From Butyricimonas muris (GTDB lineage: Bacteria; Bacteroidota; Bacteroidia; Bacteroidales; Marinifilaceae): a stretch of DNA of 64,000 nt. The stretch covers positions 186,001-250,000 of the forward strand of contig NZ_JBKEIT010000006.1 in NCBI RefSeq assembly GCF_046365375.1. Direction: 5' to 3'. The position numbers and the translations under genes are program-made. The notes under the pieces were generated by a model. It was not told the origin of the DNA. It saw only the letters and a program-made list of their open reading frames with translations, and made no database searches. Positions 51,037 through 59,070 of this stretch are shown one piece after another; position 1 is the stretch's first letter; each line of letters begins with the position of its first letter.

Positions 51037-52250
51037 TACCGTATGGCGTCAATCGGGTTGAGGCGGGATGCCTTTTGTGCCGGATACCACCCGAAGAATA
51101 TACCGGTAACGGTACAAACCAGAAAGGAGAGTACTACCGAATATAATTGGATGTATACAGGCCACCCGATCACGTATTTAATAACTAAAGAAGAGCCTAT
51201 GCCGAGAACAACCCCGATGAGTCCGCCCGTGATACTGATAATCACAGCCTCGATAAGGAACTGAAACAGGATATGGCGTCCCTTTGCCCCGATGGACATA
51301 CGGAGTCCGATCTCCCGGGTTCGTTCCGTGACGGAAACGTACATGATGTTCATGATACCGATACCACCGACCAGCAGGGATATTCCCGCGATACAAGCCA
51401 ATAGCACGGTCATAAGATCGGTCGTGGTACTCATCATGGAACTTAGTTCCTCTTGCGAGCGCACGTTGAAGTCATCTTCGGCTCCCGCGGCAATCTTGTG
51501 ATTCTGCCGCAGGATAGCGGATATTTCTTCTATTGCCTCTTGCGAGTCTTCTTCCGTGACCGCGGATGCATATATTCCTTGAATATAAGTGATAGCCAGT
51601 AATCGTTTCTGTATAGTGGTATAAGGAGCGATAATCATATCGTCCTGATCTTGTCCCATGGAATTGTATCCCTTGGGTGCCAATACGCCGATAATACGGA
51701 ATGGGGTTTTGTTGAACCGAATGGTTTTGCCGAGCGGTTCTTCGCCCTTGGTGAAAAGGTTGTCGACGACAGTTTGCCCCACGATGCAAACTTTGGCAGA
51801 TGTTTTGATGTCATGATCCGTGAACATTTCACCCTCTCCGACACTGAATTTCCGAATGTCGAGATAATCTTGGTTTACCCCGTAGATTGAGGTCGGGGCG
51901 TTGTTGGCCCCGTAGATAACTTGACCGCTGGAGTTCACGGAAGGGGTACATTTATCAATTAACTCAACTTCCCGTACAATGGCTTCATAATCTTCCATTT
52001 TCAGCGTCTGCATACTGCTGGCGCTTTGACGTACACCCCCGAAGCGACCGTTACCGGGATGTACCATGATCATGTTGGAACCCATTTCCGATATTTGTTC
52101 ACGAATACTACGTTTTGAGCCTTGACCGATAGCCAACATGGAGATCACGGATGCTACCCCGATGATGATTCCCAACATGGTAAGGAATCCCCTGAACTTG
52201 TTATTAGCAAGGGCTCGTAATGCGATTCGTATTAAATTTCCGTAATTCAT
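51030..52250 (-). CDS. MacB-like ABC transporter permease
   Basis: This 406-residue inner-membrane protein has the MacB/FtsX fold. The N-terminal helix region is NKFRGFLTMLGIIIGVASVI (residues ~17-36). A large periplasmic domain follows, and then three C-terminal helices starting with LLACIAGISLLVGGIGIMNI near residue 285. Typical sequence ERTREIGLRMSIGAKGRHIL and a final NPIDAIRYE are present. The ATPase is encoded separately just upstream (unlike E. coli MacB, where both are fused). Together with the MacA-like adaptor and TolC protein it forms a tripartite exporter of peptides, siderophores or drugs. A heptamer element separates it from the ATPase gene. Confidence 0.93.
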   Translation of the reverse strand: MNYGNLIRIALRALANNKFRGFLTMLGIIIGVASVISMLAIGQGSKRSIREQISEMGSNMIMVHPGNGRFGGVRQSASSMQTLKMEDYEAIVREVELIDKCTPSVNSSGQVIYGANNAPTSIYGVNQDYLDIRKFSVGEGEMFTDHDIKTSAKVCIVGQTVVDNLFTKGEEPLGKTIRFNKTPFRIIGVLAPKGYNSMGQDQDDMIIAPYTTIQKRLLAITYIQGIYASAVTEEDSQEAIEEISAILRQNHKIAAGAEDDFNVRSQEELSSMMSTTTDLMTVLLACIAGISLLVGGIGIMNIMYVSVTERTREIGLRMSIGAKGRHILFQFLIEAVIISITGGLIGVVLGIGSSLVIKYVIGWPVYIQLYSVVLSFLVCTVTGIFFGWYPAQKASRLNPIDAIRYE

Positions 52251-52254
52251 GTAT

Positions 52255-52348
52255 CCATTTATGATTTAAGATTTGAGATTTATGATTTTAGATTAGATGA
52301 CCAATGTTTTTATTAATCGTAAATCGTGATTCATAAATCTTAAATTAG
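52255..52348. repeat. heptamer inverted-repeat spacer element, GATTTAT family (copy B3)
   Basis: The left arm (TTTATGATTTAAGATTTGAG, then ATTTATGATTTTAGATT, 52258-52294) faces the right arm (ATTAATCGTAAATCGTGATT, then CATAAATCTTAAATT, 52312-52346). A ~17-bp insert contains ATGTTTTT. It lies between the ATPase stop and the permease start inside one operon. Confidence 0.8.
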
Positions 52349-53107
52349 TTAGTTTTCAATTGTTTCGTCGTTCTCTTTCGGTAGCGCTGCCAGTGCTTCC
52401 TTGGCAGAAGCGACATTCGGGTTGATGGTGTCTTCCGTGATATGTCCGTCCCGCAACACGATGTTCCGGCTACTGAATTGTGCTATTTCCGGGTTATGGG
52501 TAACGAATATAATGGTTCGTCCTTCCGAATGTAACCGTTGGAAAAGCGTGAGGATCTCGAAAGAGGTTCTCGTGTCGAGATTTCCGGTCGCTTCGTCTGC
52601 AAGCAGGATCACCGGATCGTTCACGATTGCCCGCGCGATGGCAACACGCTGCTGTTGCCCCCCGGACATCTGGTTGGAACGATGGTTTACCCGGTCGCTC
52701 AAACTTACTTCTGCCAGTGCTTGCATGGCTTTTTCCTTGCGCTCTTTGGCAGAAAAGGTCGGATTGTAGAGCAACGGGAGTTCCACGTTTTCCAAGGCTG
52801 TCGTTTTCGGGAGTAAGTTGTAAGATTGGAACACGAAACCTATCTTGCGATTGCGTAATGTGGCACGATCATTTTTCCCCATGTCCCTGACGGCGATCCC
52901 GTCAAGGTAATAGTCACCCGAGGTAGGGGTATCAAGGCATCCGAGGATATTGAGCAGAGTGGATTTCCCGGAGCCACTGGTACCCATTATCGTTACGAAT
53001 TCCCCCGGTTGGATGGAGAATGATACACCGCGTAAGGCGTGTACAACTTCTGAACCGACCGTAAAATCCCTCCTCAGGTTCTCTATTTTTATGATATCGT
53101 TTGTCAT
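52349..53107 (-). CDS. MacB/LolD-type ABC transporter ATPase
   Basis: This is a 252-residue cytosolic ATPase. Walker A is GTSGSGKSTLLNIL at residues ~43-56, the ABC signature QMSGGQQQRVAIARA near residue 143, Walker B PVILLADEATGNLDT near 165, and the His switch at IIFVTHNP. The LolD/MacB subgroup mark IGFVFQSYNLLPKTTALENV is present. It energises the permease encoded next on the operon. The MacA-like adaptor gene lies 14 bp upstream. Confidence 0.96.
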   Translation of the reverse strand: MTNDIIKIENLRRDFTVGSEVVHALRGVSFSIQPGEFVTIMGTSGSGKSTLLNILGCLDTPTSGDYYLDGIAVRDMGKNDRATLRNRKIGFVFQSYNLLPKTTALENVELPLLYNPTFSAKERKEKAMQALAEVSLSDRVNHRSNQMSGGQQQRVAIARAIVNDPVILLADEATGNLDTRTSFEILTLFQRLHSEGRTIIFVTHNPEIAQFSSRNIVLRDGHITEDTINPNVASAKEALAALPKENDETIEN

Positions 53108-53121
53108 GTCTTTTGTTTTAC

Positions 53122-54273
53122 TTATTTTCTTTTTTGTCCGGGACGGGGCGGCATGAACGGGTTGGATTCTCCGCCGTTATCGCCGGATGCCGAGGCTGCA
53201 CGTGCGCGTTGTATTCCGACTACCATGCGAGCTCCTTCCTGTATTCCTTCTTTTACCTCCATGTAAATACCGTCGCTTACCCCCGTTTTAATGACTTTCG
53301 GGACAATGCCTTCTGCTGTCAGTATCCATACCGTTTTTTCTCCTCTTCCGGCTTCCGGTGCTTGCATGGCTTCCGGCGTGAAGCGGAATGCTTTCAGCGG
53401 GGCAAGCAAAATATTGTCTTTTTCCATCGTGTACACGGTAATGTTTGCCGTTAATCCCGGTTTCAGTTTCAAGTCCGGGTTCGGAGCATCGATGACAACC
53501 TCGTAAGTAACCACGTTTGACTCGGTTGTCGGGTTCAGGCGTACTTGTGTCACATCGCCCTCGAACGTATCTTCCGGGAACGCATCCACGGTAAATGTTA
53601 CGCGTTGTCCTTCTATTACTTGACCGATGTCTGCCTCGTCCACGTTGGCGATTACCTGCATCTTACGCAAGTCGTTGGCAATCGTGAACATGGTCGGCGT
53701 TTCGAAACTGGCGGCAACGGTTTGCCCTTCTTCTACTTCTCTCGATAGTACCACCCCGTCAATGGGAGAATAAATTGTAGCGTATTCGAGATTCGATTGG
53801 GCTTTAACCAAGGTAGCTTGCGCTTTCTCGTAAGTCTGTTTTGCATTCTCGTATTGATATTCGGCTTCCTCGAATTCCGTGTCACTGATTAATCTCTTCT
53901 CGTGCAATTGCTTAAGGCGTTTGTAATTCTTTTGCTGATATTCATACGAGTTTTTGCTAGACTTCAAGTTTGCCATCTCGGATTTTAATTCCGCATCCAG
54001 CAATTTCCTGTCAAGTTCGGCTAGCAGTTGCCCTTTCTTTACGACTGAATTATAATCCGCATAAATGCGTGAAATGGTTCCGGAAACCTGTGTACCCACG
54101 TCTACTTTGGTAATAGGTTCAATGGTTCCCGTGGCGGTGACTGTATTATTGATAGCTCCTCTTTTCAACTCGACGGTTTCGTACGTTACGGCTTTTTTAT
54201 CTCCCGAGCGGAAGAAGAAAAAGGCTCCTACAATGACTGCAAGGACAATGATTATGGTTACAATCTTTTTCAT
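53122..54273 (-). CDS. MacA-like periplasmic adaptor (HlyD/RND family)
   Basis: This 383-residue membrane fusion protein has one N-terminal helix (IVTIIIVLAVIVGAFFFF, residues ~4-21). The lipoyl half follows (ATGTIEPITKVDVGTQVSGT), then a coiled-coil hairpin (residues ~95-175, SEMANLKSSKNSYEYQQKNY), the second lipoyl half YATIYSPIDGVVLSREVEEG, a beta-barrel and a membrane-proximal domain. The C-terminus is rich in Gly and Pro. It bridges the ABC permease/ATPase to the outer-membrane TolC protein encoded 24 bp upstream. Confidence 0.94.
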   Translation of the reverse strand: MKKIVTIIIVLAVIVGAFFFFRSGDKKAVTYETVELKRGAINNTVTATGTIEPITKVDVGTQVSGTISRIYADYNSVVKKGQLLAELDRKLLDAELKSEMANLKSSKNSYEYQQKNYKRLKQLHEKRLISDTEFEEAEYQYENAKQTYEKAQATLVKAQSNLEYATIYSPIDGVVLSREVEEGQTVAASFETPTMFTIANDLRKMQVIANVDEADIGQVIEGQRVTFTVDAFPEDTFEGDVTQVRLNPTTESNVVTYEVVIDAPNPDLKLKPGLTANITVYTMEKDNILLAPLKAFRFTPEAMQAPEAGRGEKTVWILTAEGIVPKVIKTGVSDGIYMEVKEGIQEGARMVVGIQRARAASASGDNGGESNPFMPPRPGQKRK

Positions 54274-54297
54274 TCTGATTATTGTTAATATTTTATA

Positions 54298-55638
54298 CTA
54301 TAATTCGATGGGTTGATTCCGGTAGAAGTTCAACAGTTTGAGCGAAAGAATAGCTTCGAATTTCGCTTGAATCTGTTCTTGCAGGGCGGAAAGATAGTTG
54401 TTCTTTTCCGTGAGTAACTCTACCGTGTTCTTCATGCCTTCGTTAAACTGTTCCTGCACGAGGTTGTAGCTCATCGTGGCGGATTTGACACTGTTCGTTG
54501 CCGCGAGATAACGGCTTTGCGAAGCTGTCACGTTCTGGTGCAGTGTTTCTATCGTTTTCCATAGTTCTTTGCGGGTATTCAGTTCCTCCAGTTGAGCCGT
54601 TTCGGTTTGTAGCTTTGCTTTTTCCACTGCCGATTTCGTTTGGCGGTTTCGAGAAATGGGGATACTTACGTTAATCCCCAAATTCTCGTTCAATCGGTTA
54701 TTTATTTGTTTTGAAAAAGAATGATCCGATTCGGAATCATGGTTCGTGGAAACAGACGCACTGAAAGTAACACTCGGTAAACGATCGCCGGCTGCTATTT
54801 TTTCATTCAATTGGGAGGCTTCCACGTTCAATTGACTGTTTTTCATCTCAGGCATTGTTTCAAGGGCAACCCGATAGACCTCGCTCAATGAAGGGACAAG
54901 GCTGAGGACTTGTGTGCTGTCCAGTTCCGGGAAGTATATATCGAAGCTGTCATTCGGTTCCAGTTCGAGGATTTGTTTCAGTTGTAATTTATTTAGAGCA
55001 AGCGTGTTCTCTGCCATGGTCACGCTATATTTATCGTTACTGTTTTGTGCTTCAATCTGCGCAAAGTCGCTGATGGCAATGGAACCGGCATCCAGTAATT
55101 CTTTGGAGCGGGCTAGTTGTGCTTCCGAGGTTTCCAGATTCTGACGGTTTGTCTTTAATGATTCGTTCGCGTAAAGTATTTGCAAATAAGCCTCGGTAAC
55201 GGCAATCTCGATATCATTTTCCGCCATATTTACTTGATATTCTTGAGCTTCATTTGTCATTTCCTGCTTGCGTATGGAACGGGTTAATTTTCCCCCGTTG
55301 TACAGTGTCAACCCGCTGTTTAGCGTGTAACTGCCCGTGTACGCGCTTTGTGATTTGAATTTACCGTCGCTTTGTTCTATCTTCTGATGTCCCCAGCCTT
55401 GAGAGCTGCTGAACGTGAGAGAGGGGAAGAGTTGGGCTTTGGCTTCCAATAAATCCACGTTACTGCTTTTTTGGCTTACCCGTGCCGATTGTACTTGGAT
55501 GTTATTTTTCCGGGCATAATCAATACAATCCTTGAGAGTCCATGAAGAAGTGGGCTTTTCTTCTTGAGAAAAACCCACTAAGGACGGAATGATTATAAAA
55601 AGGATGGTTGCAATGTAAGTACGTCTTATTTTGTTCAT
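54298..55638 (-). CDS. TolC family outer membrane efflux channel
   Basis: This is a full-length TolC-like protein, 446 residues, with signal peptide ending near VGFSQ. Two OEP repeats are evident: one starting WTLKDCIDYARKNNIQVQSA near residue 33 and the second starting near residue 245 (ALETMPEMKNSQLNVEASQL), each with long helices and beta strands (LGINVSIPISRNRQTKSAVE near residue 330). Trimers form a channel across the outer membrane and periplasm. It is the first gene of the MacAB-like operon and has a well-spaced promoter. Confidence 0.94.
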   Translation of the reverse strand: MNKIRRTYIATILFIIIPSLVGFSQEEKPTSSWTLKDCIDYARKNNIQVQSARVSQKSSNVDLLEAKAQLFPSLTFSSSQGWGHQKIEQSDGKFKSQSAYTGSYTLNSGLTLYNGGKLTRSIRKQEMTNEAQEYQVNMAENDIEIAVTEAYLQILYANESLKTNRQNLETSEAQLARSKELLDAGSIAISDFAQIEAQNSNDKYSVTMAENTLALNKLQLKQILELEPNDSFDIYFPELDSTQVLSLVPSLSEVYRVALETMPEMKNSQLNVEASQLNEKIAAGDRLPSVTFSASVSTNHDSESDHSFSKQINNRLNENLGINVSIPISRNRQTKSAVEKAKLQTETAQLEELNTRKELWKTIETLHQNVTASQSRYLAATNSVKSATMSYNLVQEQFNEGMKNTVELLTEKNNYLSALQEQIQAKFEAILSLKLLNFYRNQPIEL

Positions 55639-55662
55639 AGCCTTTGTTCATTTTGTTTGATA

Positions 55663-55694
55663 CAAACATAAAGCATCCGACAAAGGCTTACAAA
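55663..55694 (-). promoter_or_regulatory. promoter of the TolC-MacAB-like-kinase-regulator operon
   Basis: On the minus strand TTTG (55694-55691) is followed after 20 bases by TATGTTTG (55670-55663), matching the Bacteroidetes TTTG-N19-21-TAnnTTTG pattern. The likely RNA start is about 18 bases before the tolC-like ATG. Confidence 0.72.
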
Positions 55695-55764
55695 TCATTT
55701 AGATGTTCGGGGAAAGCGACTCGACAAAAAGGGATATTTTATCGACGAATGGAATTGCACGTAA

Positions 55765-55796
55765 ATAAAAAAGCCCACAATGTTGTTGTGGGCTTT
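55765..55796 (-). terminator. terminator of tRNA-Asn
   Basis: AAAGCCCACAA (55770-55780) pairs with TTGTGGGCTTT (55786-55796) around a TGTTG loop. On the minus strand it is followed by TTTTATTT, right after the tRNA. Confidence 0.88.
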
Positions 55797-55801
55797 GCTC
55801 G

Positions 55802-55875
55802 CTCCTCAGGTAGGACTTGAACCTACGACCTACGGATTAACAGTCCGCCGCTCTAACCAACTGAGCTACTAAGGA
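55802..55875 (-). tRNA. tRNA-Asn (anticodon GTT)
   Basis: The minus strand folds as a cloverleaf: acceptor TCCTTAG with CTGAGGA, D-arm AGCTCAGTTGGTTAGAGC, anticodon stem-loop CGGACTGTTAATCCG, variable region GTAGGTC, T-arm GTAGGTTCAAGTCCTAC and discriminator G. The anticodon is GTT, so it reads Asn codons. The CCA end is not encoded. Confidence 0.96.
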
Positions 55876-56071
55876 ATCTTCTCAAATCGTGGTGCAAATA
55901 TAGAGCCTTCCGGGGAATTTGCAAAATATTTCGGCAAAAAAATATGCCCGAAATGTAAATAAAATGCAGCCTGTATAACGATGTTCGTTATAATCAATAA
56001 AATAGCTTTTGAAAAAAACTTTCAAAATAAGAATACTTGCGCTTTTAAGCGTGTAAAGCTGCGAAAAGTTG

Positions 56072-56079
56072 TAGATTTG
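56072..56079 (+). promoter_or_regulatory. -7 promoter element of the small PAS gene
   Basis: TAGATTTG matches TAnnTTTG, 27 bases before the ATG. The upstream -33 region has no TTTG at the usual distance. Confidence 0.4.
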
Positions 56080-56105
56080 CGGAATCAATCAAAAATATAA
56101 CAGCT

Positions 56106-56438
56106 ATGGATTACATGAAAGAATTGAACGTGGCGATCACGGTATGCGATAAAGAAGGTAAGATACTTCAGATGAATGAGAAATCCCAGAAAACAAACCA
56201 CGGTAATCTGGTGGGGCAAAACGTGTTTGATTGTCATCCGGAACCTGCCCGGACGAAGTTGGGCGAGTTGATGGAACAACATACCACGAATGCGTACACG
56301 ATAGAGAAGGGTGGGGTGAAGAAATTGATTTATCAGACACCGTGGTACGAGAACGGGGAGTTCATGGGATTGGTGGAATTCTCTTTGGAGATACCGTTTG
56401 AAATGCCGCACTATATCCGGAAACCGAAGACGGAATAA
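56106..56438 (+). CDS. single-domain PAS protein
   Basis: This 110-residue protein consists of one PAS domain. The usual PAS start AITVCDKEGKILQMNEKS lies near residues 10-27, the middle has NLVGQNVFDCHPEP, and the last strands include GVKKLIYQTPWYENGEFMGL and VEFSLEIPF. No output domain is attached, so it may bind a small ligand or haem and act through a partner. It is encoded 86 bp upstream of the catalase gene on the same strand, which makes a link with redox or haem sensing plausible but unproven. Confidence 0.8.
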   Translation: MDYMKELNVAITVCDKEGKILQMNEKSQKTNHGNLVGQNVFDCHPEPARTKLGELMEQHTTNAYTIEKGGVKKLIYQTPWYENGEFMGLVEFSLEIPFEMPHYIRKPKTE

Positions 56439-56474
56439 TATTTATCTTCGATTTGTAAAACATTTTAATGGTTT

Positions 56475-56518
56475 TATAGGTATACACTTTATAACTATAA
56501 ATAACGATAATACCTATA
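56475..56518 (+). promoter_or_regulatory. 9-bp inverted repeat upstream of katA
   Basis: TATAGGTAT (56475-56483) is the exact inverse of ATACCTATA (56510-56518), separated by 26 bases, and the right half ends 5 bases before the katA ATG. It is a candidate operator or leader hairpin. It does not match a full OxyR site (ATAG-N7-CTAT repeated). Confidence 0.45.
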
Positions 56519-56523
56519 GAACT

Positions 56524-57999
56524 ATGGAACAAAAGAAAAAACTTACGACGGAAGCCGGAGTGCCGGTCGGTGATAACCAAAATATTCAAACGGCTGGTCC
56601 TCACGGTCCGGCATTGCTGCAAAACGTGTGGTTGCTGGAAAAACTGGCGCATTTTAACCGGGAACGTATTCCGGAACGAATTGTGCATGCTAAAGGAAGC
56701 GGGGCTTTCGGAACTTTCACGGTAACAAATGATATCACTCGATACACGAAAGCGAGCATTTTTGCCCAAGTAGGTAAAAAGACCGACGTTTTTATGCGTT
56801 TTTCCACGGTAGCGGGAGAGAGAGGAGCCGCGGATACCGAACGGGATGTACGGGGTTTTGCCATGAAGTTTTACACGGACGAGGGCAACTGGGATTTGGT
56901 GGGCAATAACACGCCTGTTTTCTTTATTCGTGATCCTTTGAAATTCCCCGACTTTATTCACACGCAAAAGCGTGATCCGAAGACGAACTTGAGGAGTAAC
57001 ACTGCCATGTGGGATTTCTGGAGTCTTTCGCCGGAATCGTTGCATCAAGTGATGATTTTGATGAGCGACCGGGGTATTCCCCAAGATCTGCGGCATATGC
57101 ATGGATTCGGTAGTCATACATTTAGTTTCTATAATGCCAAGAATGAACGTCATTGGGTGAAATTCCATTTGCGTTGCATGCAAGGTATCGCCAATTTCAC
57201 GAACGAGGAGGCAGAGCAAATCGTGGCAAAAGACCGGGAACATTCGCAGCGGGATTTGTTCGAGAATATCGAGAAAGGAAATTTCCCGAAATGGAAAATG
57301 TGCGTTCAGATTATGCCGGAGGAAGATGCTAAAACCTATCGTTTCAATCCTTTTGATTTAACTAAGGTGTGGAGTCATAAAGATTACCCGTTGATTGAGG
57401 TCGGAATTATCGAGTTGAATCGTAATCCGGAGAATTATTTTGCGGACGTGGAGCAGTCGGCTTTCAACCCGGCTAATGTTGTTCCGGGAATATCGTTTTC
57501 GCCGAATAAAATGTTACAGGGGCGTTTGTTCGCATACGGGGATGCTCATCGTTACCGTTTGGGTGTCAATGCTGATTCGATTCCGGTAAATACACCTCGT
57601 TGTCCCGTGCATAATTATCATCGTGACGGGCATATGCGGGTTGATGGCAATAACGGCGGGGACGTGAATTACGAACCGAATAGCTTTGGTGGTCCCGTGG
57701 ATGATAATAAATACAATCAACCGGCTTTTGATATTGAGGGTAAGGGGGATCATTACAAGCAAGATAAAGATTACTACACCCAACCGGGAGATTTGTATCG
57801 CTTGGTACCCGAGGATGAAAAGAAACGGATACACACGAACGTGGCTACAGCTATGGAGGGTGTTCCCGTGAATATTAAAGTCCGGGTAGCTGCTCGCTTT
57901 TATCAAGCGGATGAACGTTGCGGTAAAGGTATTGCCGAAGCCGCGGGATTAAATATGAACGATGTACTTGCCGAGGTGAAACGCCAACAGCAAGAATAA
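56524..57999 (+). CDS. katA: monofunctional haem catalase
   Basis: Catalase breaks down hydrogen peroxide to water and oxygen in the cytoplasm. This is a small-subunit clade 3-type enzyme of 491 residues, starting MEQKKKLTTEAGVPVGDNQN. The distal His motif is RIPERIVHAKGSGAFGTF near residues 50-67. The proximal haem Tyr motif is RLFAYGDAHRYR near residue 335. NADPH-region features such as DHYKQDKDYYTQPGDLY follow later. The ATG at 56524 is used; the longer open frame from 56398 runs through the preceding gene's end. It may be expressed with the PAS gene or from its own leader containing an inverted repeat. Confidence 0.97.
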   Translation: MEQKKKLTTEAGVPVGDNQNIQTAGPHGPALLQNVWLLEKLAHFNRERIPERIVHAKGSGAFGTFTVTNDITRYTKASIFAQVGKKTDVFMRFSTVAGERGAADTERDVRGFAMKFYTDEGNWDLVGNNTPVFFIRDPLKFPDFIHTQKRDPKTNLRSNTAMWDFWSLSPESLHQVMILMSDRGIPQDLRHMHGFGSHTFSFYNAKNERHWVKFHLRCMQGIANFTNEEAEQIVAKDREHSQRDLFENIEKGNFPKWKMCVQIMPEEDAKTYRFNPFDLTKVWSHKDYPLIEVGIIELNRNPENYFADVEQSAFNPANVVPGISFSPNKMLQGRLFAYGDAHRYRLGVNADSIPVNTPRCPVHNYHRDGHMRVDGNNGGDVNYEPNSFGGPVDDNKYNQPAFDIEGKGDHYKQDKDYYTQPGDLYRLVPEDEKKRIHTNVATAMEGVPVNIKVRVAARFYQADERCGKGIAEAAGLNMNDVLAEVKRQQQE

Positions 58000-58017
58000 T
58001 AATTGATTTATTCTGTA

Positions 58018-58043
58018 CGAGGGTGACCTAAAAGTCACCCTCG
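58018..58043. terminator. hairpin terminator between katA and yjbR-like gene
   Basis: CGAGGGTGAC (58018-58027) pairs with GTCACCCTCG (58034-58043), loop CTAAAA. It lies between convergent genes and directly abuts the yjbR-like stop codon. A weak T-rich tail follows on the plus strand. Confidence 0.75.
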
Positions 58044-58427
58044 CTAACTCTTTCTATTGGACTCTGTCAAAGAGAATTTCGGAAAGTTCTTCTGCACGAA
58101 ACTTTTGGGTAGTTTCTTTATTACTTCCCTGTAAGAATGTTCGACGAGTTCCTCGATAAACTTGTCGGAAAGACTACCGTGCATGTAGACACCGTTCCAA
58201 TGTTTTTTGTTGGAGTGATAAGCGGGGGTGATTTCCGGGTATTTTTCCCGTAGTTCGATAGCCCGGTCCGGATCGCATTTCAAGGCGATTGTTTCGAAGG
58301 GCATGATATCCGCGTACGTGAACATTTTATTGAACACCTTGAATACCAACGTCGTTTCGTCAAACGGGAATTCTTCCGTCGTGTGTGGGAAAGAAAGACA
58401 CAATTCTCTAAATTCTTCAATATTCAT
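58044..58427 (-). CDS. MmcQ/YjbR family protein
   Basis: This 127-residue protein belongs to the MmcQ/YjbR (CyaY-like fold) family. It contains the start MNIEEFRELCLSFPHTTEEF with PFDETTLVFKV following, then MFTYADIMPFETIALKCDPD near residue 35 and HSNKKHWNGVYMHGSLSD near residue 72, as in family members such as E. coli YjbR. DNA binding has been suggested from the fold but is not demonstrated. The ATG at 58427 is used; the longer form begins upstream without support. It lies alone, with a TATCTTTG -7 box 22 bp upstream. Confidence 0.88.
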   Translation of the reverse strand: MNIEEFRELCLSFPHTTEEFPFDETTLVFKVFNKMFTYADIMPFETIALKCDPDRAIELREKYPEITPAYHSNKKHWNGVYMHGSLSDKFIEELVEHSYREVIKKLPKSFVQKNFPKFSLTESNRKS

Positions 58428-58448
58428 ATTTGTCGTGTTGCTCGGGAG

Positions 58449-58456
58449 CAAAGATA
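58449..58456 (-). promoter_or_regulatory. -7 promoter element of the yjbR-like gene
   Basis: The minus strand reads TATCTTTG, matching TAnnTTTG, 22 bases upstream of the start codon. Confidence 0.45.
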
Positions 58457-58515
58457 AAGATTATTAGTTATTTCCATACATGAATGTTTTGGAAAACAAA
58501 TGTAATCATAGTAAA

Positions 58516-58546
58516 CGAAAAAACGACCTACAAATGGTCGTTTTTC
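58516..58546 (-). terminator. terminator of tmRNA
   Basis: AAAAACGACC (58519-58528) pairs with GGTCGTTTTT (58536-58545). On the minus strand the stem is followed by a T run (TTTTTTCG), just after the tmRNA 3' end. Confidence 0.88.
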
Positions 58547-58553
58547 TTGAAGG

Positions 58554-58954
58554 GGTGGAGCAGCGGGGAATCGAACCCCGGTCCAAACACGGAATCAATA
58601 TGCTTTCTACATGCTTAGCTTTTTGTTGGTTTTCGAATATAGCCCGGAAAAAAGCACCCAAACTATACCTTAGCTTCTAAAGTTTCATCAGCGTCGCGAA
58701 GCAAGACGTTGACTAACCTCGTATTGCCTGCACCCCGGATGCTGGTTGGCACAAGGTGGGACCGCCAGCGGGATGTCCTGTCTCCACTACCTTGAGCGGA
58801 GATTAAGCCTCAATCTACTGTGATTCGATTAGGCAGCAAGAGCGTAATTTCTTTCGCCAATTAAAATTTTGCGTCCGGGATTAACGGGCCGGCTTCACTA
58901 CGCCCGACATGCTTACATACCTATTCATCATGCTGTCAAATCCACGTCTGCCCC
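58554..58954 (-). ncRNA. ssrA: transfer-messenger RNA
   Basis: tmRNA rescues stalled ribosomes and tags the nascent protein for proteolysis. On the minus strand the 5' end GGGGCAGACGTGGATTTGAC pairs in the acceptor stem (GGGGCAG) with CTGCTCC at the 3' end. The T-arm GGGGTTCGATTCCCC is next to it. The tag frame at 58858-58829 reads GERNYALAA followed by TAA, similar to the NYALAA-ending tags of other Bacteroidales. The CCA end is only partly encoded. Length is about 400 nt. Ends are given from the acceptor pairing, so the 3' end could be off by one or two bases. Confidence 0.95.
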
Positions 58955-58969
58955 TTCGGTATGCAGGTA

Positions 58970-58977
58970 CAAAGATA
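58970..58977 (-). promoter_or_regulatory. -7 promoter element of ssrA
   Basis: The minus strand reads TATCTTTG, matching TAnnTTTG, 16 bases upstream of the mature 5' end. This leaves a short leader for RNase P to remove. Directly upstream is a heptamer repeat (58983-59016). Confidence 0.5.
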
Positions 58978-58982
58978 CGAAA

Positions 58983-59070
58983 TAATTGAAAATTGAAAGT
59001 TGAAAATTGAAAATTATTTCTTTCCGACGATCACTAAATCATAAATCGTAAATCATGAATCATAAATTCC
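58983..59070. repeat. ATTGAAA arm and GATTTAT-family arm side by side (copies A7, B6)
   Basis: AATTGAAAATTGAAAGTTGA, then AAATTGAAAATTA (58984-59016), is followed by ATCACTAAATCATAAATCGT, then AAATCATGAATCATAAATT (59031-59068). Two different heptamer families thus lie next to each other between the ssrA promoter and the mntP stop codon, neither with a facing second arm. Confidence 0.7.

Noticed and set aside
56475..56518. OxyR binding site before katA
   Set aside because: Only one ATAG and one CTAT are present; the internal half sites at 11-bp spacing required for OxyR are missing.
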